Assembly: GCA_023399155.1 (NCBI GenBank)
Contig: JAEWQP010000005.1
Location: 1 to 11,159 of the forward strand
Source: Verrucomicrobiota bacterium
GTDB lineage: Bacteria > Verrucomicrobiota > Verrucomicrobiia > Opitutales > Opitutaceae
DNA length: 11,159 nucleotides
Direction: 5' to 3'
Below the pieces are notes generated by a model, which did no database searches, was not told the origin of the DNA, and worked only from the letters and a program-made list of their open reading frames with translations. The translations under genes and the position numbers were made by a program. Numbering within the stretch: the first letter of the stretch is position 1; each line of letters begins with the position of its first letter. Shown piece by piece: positions 6,831 through 11,159 of the stretch.

Positions 6831-7850
6831 TCAGGCCCAGCCGCTCAGCACGAGCTTGCCGATCGAGCGGCCGGACTCCAGCCGCGCGTGGGCCGCGCGC
6901 AGGTTGGCCGCGTTGATCGGCGACAGGGTGTCCGTGAGCGTCGTGCGCAACCGGCCCCCGGCCAGCAGACCGGCCACCGTATCCAGAAGTTCATGCTGCG
7001 CCTGCATGTCGGCCGTGCCATACATCGCCCGGGTGAACATGAACTCCCAGGCGAAGGACGCGCTCTTGCTCTTGAGCACGTCCACATCGACCGGATCCTG
7101 GTTCTCAACGATCGACACGATCTTGCCCTGCGGGCGGATCAGTTCGGCCATCGTGGCCCAGTATCGGTCGGTGTCGGCGAAGTTCGCGATGTAGTCGACC
7201 TCGGGGATTCCGATCTCCGCCAGCTGCGGCGGAAGCGGACGCGCGTGGTCCACGACGTGATCCGCACCCATCTTGCTGCACCATGCGCGCGTCTCCGGAC
7301 GCGATGCCGTCGCGATGACGCGCAGGCCCACGAGCTTGGCGAGTTGGATGCCGATGGAGCCCACGCCGCCCGCGCCGCCGATGATCAGGATCGAGCGTCC
7401 GCCAAAGGCACCCGAATCATCGATGCCCAGCCGGTCAAACAAGGCCTCCCAGGCGGTGATCGCCGTGAGTGGGAGCGCCGCCGCCTCGGCAAACGACAGG
7501 TTGGCCGGTTTGTTTCCGACGATGCGTTCATCGACGCAATGATACTCGCTGTTCGCACCCGGTCGCGTGATCGAGCCCGCGTAATAGACTTCGTCGCCCG
7601 GACGGAAGAGCGACACCTGCGAGCCGATCGCCTTGACCACGCCGGCGACGTCCCAGCCGAGCACGCGCGGCTCCGCCTCCTCCTGCCCCAGCTTCGAGCG
7701 CCGCACTTTCGTATCCACCGGGTTGACCGAAATCGCCTCCACATGCACGAGCAAGTCACGCGGACCTGGCACCGGTTTCAGGAGGTCCACGTCGAGCAGC
7801 GACTGTGGGTCGTCGATCGGCAGATAACGTTTGAGGGCGACAGCTTTCAT
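6831..7850 (-). CDS. Quinone-reductase-like (zinc-type) alcohol dehydrogenase family protein
   Basis: A 339-residue NAD(P)H-dependent medium-chain dehydrogenase of the quinone oxidoreductase branch. The start MKAVALKRYLPIDDP (1-15) with PVPGPRDLLV (26-35) and SVNPVDTKVR (41-50) is the signature of the 'zinc-binding alcohol dehydrogenase family' (TIGR02817 type). GWDVAG is at 65-70, and the Rossmann nucleotide-binding loop GGAGGVG is at 158-164. The catalytic and structural zinc cysteines of true zinc ADHs are not seen, so the family name is misleading; reduction of quinones or activated enals/ketones is more likely. ATG 7850 is preferred over the ATG at 7871 because GGAG sits 9 nt before it and the family start follows. 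It is divergent from the LysE-type gene. Confidence 0.93.
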   Translation of the reverse strand: MKAVALKRYLPIDDPQSLLDVDLLKPVPGPRDLLVHVEAISVNPVDTKVRRSKLGQEEAEPRVLGWDVAGVVKAIGSQVSLFRPGDEVYYAGSITRPGANSEYHCVDERIVGNKPANLSFAEAAALPLTAITAWEALFDRLGIDDSGAFGGRSILIIGGAGGVGSIGIQLAKLVGLRVIATASRPETRAWCSKMGADHVVDHARPLPPQLAEIGIPEVDYIANFADTDRYWATMAELIRPQGKIVSIVENQDPVDVDVLKSKSASFAWEFMFTRAMYGTADMQAQHELLDTVAGLLAGGRLRTTLTDTLSPINAANLRAAHARLESGRSIGKLVLSGWA

Positions 7851-7871
7851 CTCGAAGTGCTCCACACTCAT

Positions 7872-8281
7872 TCCCGCGGAACAGTGTGCAATACCCAATC
7901 GTGCGCTAACGGAACTCCGCCGCAAGCGCTGCAGGAAACTGGATTTTTTGGAGGGTAATGAGGGCAAGTGCTCATGCCCGCTCCGACGCGGGCCCGCCGC
8001 ACACGCTCCGGGCGGTCCACCCGGCATCCGAAATCGGGCTGAGGGTTCGCGCGCGTCGACCCAGGTGGGCACGCGTGACGACGCCCGGCGGGCGGCAACA
8101 GACGATGATTGCTCGTGCGCCCTGCATTTCTGGAGGCGATCCGCATCGAGGTGGGCCATTCGGGCTGCCCGGGCACGTCCGTCGCAGCACGTTCCCGGAA
8201 TCTCCGCCCATCCCCCAAGCTGAACCACGCGTCGCTCGTCGCTCGACGCCGTGCCCGAACTTTCCGTTAGATGGAGCCAAA
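7872..8281. other. Intergenic region between divergent dehydrogenase and exporter genes
   Basis: About 410 bp that should hold both promoters; I cannot point to a firm -35/-10 pair. GGAGG three bases before ATG 7958 looks like a ribosome site, and the frame is open into the exporter, but the translation has no family resemblance and would give an implausible 108-residue N-terminal extension. A small hairpin GGGCA/TGCCC follows at 7967-7984. A GTCGAG-type repeat lies near 8235-8250. Confidence 0.5.
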
Positions 8282-8902
8282 ATGGTTCTCGACCTCGCAT
8301 GGCTGCTCGGCGTTCTCACGCTCGCGCTCCTCAGTCCCGGCCCCGATTTTCTGCTCGTGGTCAAGAACAGCATGGGAGGCTCGCGCTCCCGCGCGCTCGG
8401 CACCGTGGCGGGGATCGCGACCGGATTGGCGCTGCAGACGACGTTGGTCTCGCTCGGATTTGCGGCGTTGTCGCCGCAGCACGTGCGCACGGTTCAACTC
8501 GTCGGCGTGGCACTGCTCGGCTGGATCGGCTTGCGCGCGCTCCTCGCGCGCGGCGATTCAAGCGGCGCCGGCAGCGTCGCAACACCGCCGCCAGCGCGTT
8601 CCGCCGCCGGGAACGGCTACCTCGAAGGATTCCTCTGCAACGCCACGAACCCCAAGGCCTTCGTCTTCTTCGTAGGTCTCTTCGCGCAAGTGCTCGGTCC
8701 CGAGCGACCCGCTGCGTGGCGCGTGATCCTTCCGATCGTCGTCGTGATCCACGGCCTGATTTGCTGGACGCTGATCGTGCTGGCACTCCAGTCGCCCCTG
8801 GTCGCACGACGCCTCGGTCGCGCCCAGCACTGGCTCCCTCGCGTCTTTGGCGGCGCGCTCGTCGTCGTCGCCGCCGTCGTTCTTGTCGAAGCACTGCGGT
8901 GA
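8282..8902 (+). CDS. LysE/RhtB-family amino-acid exporter
   Basis: A 206-residue inner-membrane protein of the LysE superfamily, which exports amino acids or related small molecules by proton-coupled antiport. The first membrane segment runs into the family motif LLSPGPDFLLVVKN (16-29). GTVAGIATGLALQT (40-53) and the long hydrophobic stretches around 53-88 follow. GFLCNATNPKAFVFF (116-130) is the second diagnostic motif, with two or three more hydrophobic segments after residue 145 up to the end. The length is typical. ATG 8282 is preceded by GGAG with 5-nt spacing, the best ribosome site in the window; the overlapping ATG at 8271 is in another frame. The substrate cannot be predicted. No regulator gene of the LysG type is adjacent. 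Confidence 0.93.
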   Translation: MVLDLAWLLGVLTLALLSPGPDFLLVVKNSMGGSRSRALGTVAGIATGLALQTTLVSLGFAALSPQHVRTVQLVGVALLGWIGLRALLARGDSSGAGSVATPPPARSAAGNGYLEGFLCNATNPKAFVFFVGLFAQVLGPERPAAWRVILPIVVVIHGLICWTLIVLALQSPLVARRLGRAQHWLPRVFGGALVVVAAVVLVEALR

Positions 8903-9145
8903 GAACGCGTCGCGCGCGCGGACCCTCGCAGACTCCGCCCTCGCACCGAGCCCCAGACCGGCGCGGCACCGTTCACGCCCGCATGCGGTGTCTTTCGTTC
9001 AGCGCTTCTTGTCTCGGACGGATCACACACAGCCCGGCCATGGGCGAGGACTGCACGCCGTGTGTCGTGCGCCTCGTTGGGGCCAACACGCACCCGGTGC
9101 GCGAAGTCACTCGTCATCGTTCGCTTCGTGTCCCACCATCGCGCC
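8903..9145. other. Intergenic region before thymidine kinase
   Basis: About 240 bp of GC-rich sequence. The plus-strand frame of tdk is open back to an ATG at 9062, but the added residues are not conserved-looking. No terminator, repeat or clear promoter is seen. Confidence 0.5.
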
Positions 9146-9724
9146 GTGGCCAAGGTCTATTTCTACTATTCCGCCATGAACGCCGGCAAATCCACGGTGC
9201 TTCTCCAGGCGGCGCACAATTATCAGGAACGCGGCATGCGGGCGCTCAAGTTCATCCCCGCGATCGACACGCGTGCGGGAGTGGGCCGCATCCGGTCGCG
9301 GATCGGGCTCGAGGCCGAAGCGATAGCGCTGAACGAGTCCGACGATCTCTTCATGCGCGTGCGCGCCGAGCACCTGGCCGACACGGTGTCCTGCGTGCTC
9401 ATCGACGAGGCGCAGTTCCTCACCCCGGACCAGGTCGCCCAGGTGACCGACATCGCGGATTCACTCGACATTCCCGTGCTGTGCTACGGCCTGCGCACGG
9501 ATTTCCAGGGGAAGCTCTTTCCCGGCAGCGCGGGCCTGCTTGGTCAGGCCGACGATCTCGTGGAGTTGAAAACCATCTGCCACTGCGGCCGCAAGGCCAC
9601 GATGAACCTTCGTCTGGCTCCCGATGGGCGCACCGTGCATGAGGGTGCCCAGGTCGAGATCGGTGGCGATGAGCGCTACGTGGCCGTCTGTCGGCGGCAT
9701 TACAAGAAGGCCTTTCGCGCGTAA
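9146..9724 (+). CDS. tdk: Thymidine kinase (type II, TK1-like)
   Basis: A 192-residue cytosolic enzyme that phosphorylates thymidine to dTMP with ATP in pyrimidine salvage. It closely follows the E. coli Tdk pattern: MAKVYFYYSAMNAGKST (1-17) with P-loop SAMNAGKS (9-16), NYQERGMR (25-32), and DEAQFL (87-92) with catalytic Glu88. IPVLCYGLRTDFQGKLF (109-125) forms the lasso/thymidine region. The structural zinc site is CHC (145, 147) together with C182 and H185 in VCRRHYKK. GTG 9146 gives the canonical N-terminus; an ATG at 9062 and a GTG at 9128 are in frame but add non-family residues. No Shine-Dalgarno is visible before the GTG. The last codons and stop are inside a strong hairpin. Confidence 0.95.
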   Translation: MAKVYFYYSAMNAGKSTVLLQAAHNYQERGMRALKFIPAIDTRAGVGRIRSRIGLEAEAIALNESDDLFMRVRAEHLADTVSCVLIDEAQFLTPDQVAQVTDIADSLDIPVLCYGLRTDFQGKLFPGSAGLLGQADDLVELKTICHCGRKATMNLRLAPDGRTVHEGAQVEIGGDERYVAVCRRHYKKAFRA

Positions 9725-9738
9725 CGCGAAGAGGCCTT
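9707..9738 (+). terminator. Hairpin overlapping the tdk stop codon
   Basis: AAGGCCT-TTCGCG (9707-9719) pairs with CGCGAA-AGGCCTT (9725-9738) over 13 bp with a single bulged G at 9731. The loop, CGTAA, contains the stop codon TAA. No T-tract follows, so it is a strong 3' structure of uncertain termination efficiency. Confidence 0.6.
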
Positions 9739-9743
9739 CCAAG

Positions 9744-9776
9744 GCGGGAGGCCAGGGGCGAGGGGCGAGAGGCGTC
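9744..9776. repeat. GAGAGGC heptamer repeat, copy 2
   Basis: The plus strand reads GGCGGGAGGCCAGGGGCGA followed by GGGGCGAGAGGCG, imperfect 7-bp units like copy 1. Together with the oppositely oriented tract at 9950-10001 it brackets a structured segment. Confidence 0.6.
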
Positions 9777-9789
9777 TGAAGCGCCAGAG

Positions 9790-9852
9790 CCGTGTACCCC
9801 GATTCTTGCTACACGGCCGCACGCCATTTCGGACGGTGGTAAACGTGCGGCC
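9790..9852. repeat. Paired inverted repeats in intergenic segment
   Basis: Two perfect stems overlap head to tail: CCGTGTA (9790-9796) with TACACGG (9810-9816), and GGCCGCACG (9815-9823) with CGTGCGGCC (9844-9852). A further GGCGG/CCGCC pair lies at 9892-9912. Nothing suggests a protein. It could be a small structured RNA, a mobile REP-like unit or a protein-binding site. Confidence 0.45.
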
Positions 9853-9949
9853 ACGGAACCGGGCGCGCCGATCCGGTGGTTTCGCGCTCGCGGCGGTTTC
9901 GGAGAATCCGCCCTACCGCAGCGACCGCGCGTCGCGAAGGTTCATCACC

Positions 9950-10001
9950 GCCTCCCGCCTCCCGGCACCGCCCCCTAGCCTCTCGCCTCTAGCCTCTAGC
10001 C
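9950..10001. repeat. GCCTCTCG/GCCTCTA heptamer repeat, inverted copy 3
   Basis: Iterated CCTCCCG, CCTCTCG and CCTCTAG units run up to the hairpin at the end of the YgjP homologue. They are the reverse-complement form of the GAGAGGC tracts at 4682 and 9744. Confidence 0.6.
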
Positions 10002-10002
10002 C

Positions 10003-10046
10003 GTGGAGCTTGGCTTTTGAGCGGCCGATCAAAAGCCAAGCTCCAC
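10003..10046 (-). terminator. 18-bp perfect hairpin overlapping the metallopeptidase stop codon
   Basis: GTGGAGCTTGGCTTTTGA (10003-10020) and its exact reverse complement (10029-10046) form an 18-bp perfect stem around an 8-nt loop. The right arm encodes the last five residues, VELGF, and the stop of the YgjP homologue. The left arm would encode the same peptide on the plus strand. The T4 run within the stem allows it to act as a terminator, possibly in both directions. Confidence 0.7.
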
Positions 10047-10757
10047 CGCATGCTTGTCCAACCACGCCTCGGCCTCGCGCCATCGCGGGCAGGCGTGCGC
10101 GACGTGCCGCCAGAAGCGTATCGAATGGTTCATTTCGCGGCGATGCATGAGTTCGTGGATGATGAGATAGTCGCGCACCCCCGCCGGCACCTGCACCAAC
10201 CGCCAGTTCAGCGAAATCACACCGCTGCTTGAGCACGATCCCCAGCGCGACGCCTGGTTGCGCACCGATACGCGGCTGATCGTCACGCCCAGCGCGGCCG
10301 CGAGTTCCCGGGTGCGCGCAGGCAGTTCCAGGCGCGCAAGGTTCAGAAGCCGGGCCTCCACGGGACGGCGCAGGTTCATGGCCCGGTCGGCCACATAGAC
10401 GCGCTGATCACCGAACGTGACAACCGGGCGTCCGCGATCGCCGAGCATGCCCAGTGCAACGAGTTCCCCGCGAAAATAGAGCGGCATGCCCGGGCGCCAT
10501 TCGCGTGCATGGCCGCTTGTGCCCTCGCGCTTGACACGCTGCCCGTCGATCCAGCCGCGACTCCGTTCCACGAACGCGAGTGCCTCGCGTTGCGAACCGC
10601 CGCGCGGAATGGTCACGACCAACTCCCCCTCGCGGTTGAGACGCAGCGTGTAGTTGCGCGCCCGCGCATGGCGTTTGAACACGACGACCTGGCCCTCGAA
10701 GGACCAGACATCGGGTGTGCGCGCGGTGCGCCGCAGCGTGGGAAGGTACGCAGGCAT
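10029..10757 (-). CDS. YgjP/DUF45-type zinc metallopeptidase-like protein
   Basis: A 242-residue protein of the YgjP-like (DUF45, M48-related SprT-like fold) family. The N-terminal half has the family's beta-rich region with RARNYTLRLN and LVVTIPRG (positions about 32-53). Then follow SRWGSCSSSG and NWRLVQVP, and the zinc motif HELMHRREMNH with His201, Glu202, His205 and His211 as ligands and catalytic residue. These are predicted cytosolic metal-dependent hydrolases of unknown substrate, often found near restriction-type or housekeeping genes; here it stands alone, convergent to tdk. The frame is open further upstream to 10919, but that part lacks family similarity, so ATG 10757 was chosen. 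No Shine-Dalgarno precedes it, so the start is moderately uncertain. Confidence 0.9.
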   Translation of the reverse strand: MPAYLPTLRRTARTPDVWSFEGQVVVFKRHARARNYTLRLNREGELVVTIPRGGSQREALAFVERSRGWIDGQRVKREGTSGHAREWRPGMPLYFRGELVALGMLGDRGRPVVTFGDQRVYVADRAMNLRRPVEARLLNLARLELPARTRELAAALGVTISRVSVRNQASRWGSCSSSGVISLNWRLVQVPAGVRDYLIIHELMHRREMNHSIRFWRHVAHACPRWREAEAWLDKHAVELGF

Positions 10758-10781
10758 CGTGAAGCGTTCGATCACGATGCG

Positions 10782-10825
10782 CGTTTCATGCCATGCACGC
10801 AAGCGACCCGACGCACCATGAAACG
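10782..10825. promoter_or_regulatory. 9-bp inverted repeat upstream of the metallopeptidase gene
   Basis: CGTTTCATG (10782-10790) and CATGAAACG (10817-10825) are perfect reverse complements separated by 26 nt. They lie 25-68 bp upstream of the chosen start, where an operator or leader hairpin could act. The rest of 10826-10962 shows nothing recognisable. Confidence 0.35.
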
Positions 10826-10962
10826 GGAAGCACGAGAGATGTGCCGTGTGCCGGATTACGGAAGAACGCACGAACGATCCTGATCGCTGAATGCCGAGCG
10901 TCGAACACCTCAGGCACACTCACAGAAGAAGCGAAAAGAATTGGAGCCGTGACCGCATTCGA

Positions 10963-11159
10963 GTGATCCTCGGTTACCTTCGTTACCTTCTGAGAAACGA
11001 CCTTACTCTGTGATCTCTGTGTATCCTCCGTGCCCTCTGTGACCGGATCGGGATCGTGGCGGAAGCGTACGCGGACGAACCGGGAAGACAGATCTCGCGC
11101 CAAGACGCCAAGGCGCCAAGGAACGGACCAACGATCAGGACACGAACTGGTTGAAGCTT
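10963..11159. repeat. Composite interspersed repeat, copy 3 (runs off the window)
   Basis: The order matches copy 1: a CCTTCGTTACCTTCTGAGAA and CTCTGTG block (10963-11056) ending in the identical CCGGATCGGGATCGTG, a spacer that keeps a GCGGACG core, then CGCGCCAAGACGCCAAGGCG (11096 on). It continues into the GGACCA...CAGGACACGA block seen in copy 2. It is cut by the window end. About 6 kb separate it from copies 1 and 2. Confidence 0.85.

Noticed and set aside
7958..8281. 108-residue N-terminal extension of the LysE-type protein from ATG 7958
   Set aside because: It would precede the conserved first membrane segment with a basic, low-complexity stretch; ATG 8282 has a better ribosome site and gives the family length.

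Overview
The window is GC-rich bacterial chromosomal DNA. The BipA/TypA sequence, several families of short dispersed intergenic repeats and the loose gene spacing suggest a Verrucomicrobiota genome, perhaps Opitutales. This assignment rests on general recognition of protein style and repeats, not on a search. No plasmid or phage genes are visible; the only mobile-element trace is a transposase tail at the left edge.

Layout, left to right. 1-228: last codons of an IS5-type transposase, then a polypyrimidine tract. 229-1008 (-): PhnP-like metallo-beta-lactamase-fold hydrolase, divergent from 1137-1583 (+): GNAT acetyltransferase resembling ArsN2. 1767-3596 (-): typA/bipA. 3905-4618 (-): alpha/beta-hydrolase esterase. 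4619-5575: gene-free, filled with repeats (heptamers, a 29-bp tandem repeat, two copies of a composite interspersed element). 5576 to about 6440 (-): no credible protein, but dense strand-specific RNA secondary structure ending in a classical intrinsic terminator; I interpret it as one large structured non-coding RNA (about 865 nt) of a class I do not recognise. 6488-6553: a cluster of DnaA-box-like 9-mers just upstream of that RNA. 6831-7850 (-): quinone-reductase-like dehydrogenase. 8282-8902 (+): LysE-type exporter. 9146-9724 (+): thymidine kinase. 9725-10028: structured, repeat-bounded intergenic segment. 10029-10757 (-): YgjP/DUF45 metallopeptidase. 10758-11159: an inverted repeat and a third copy of the composite element, which runs off the window.

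The protein genes are mostly single transcription units of housekeeping or accessory type and do not form a pathway. Several lack a Shine-Dalgarno sequence, and two convergent genes (tdk and the YgjP homologue) have their stop codons built into strong hairpins. The most interesting element is the large GNRA-rich RNA next to the origin-like DnaA-box cluster.
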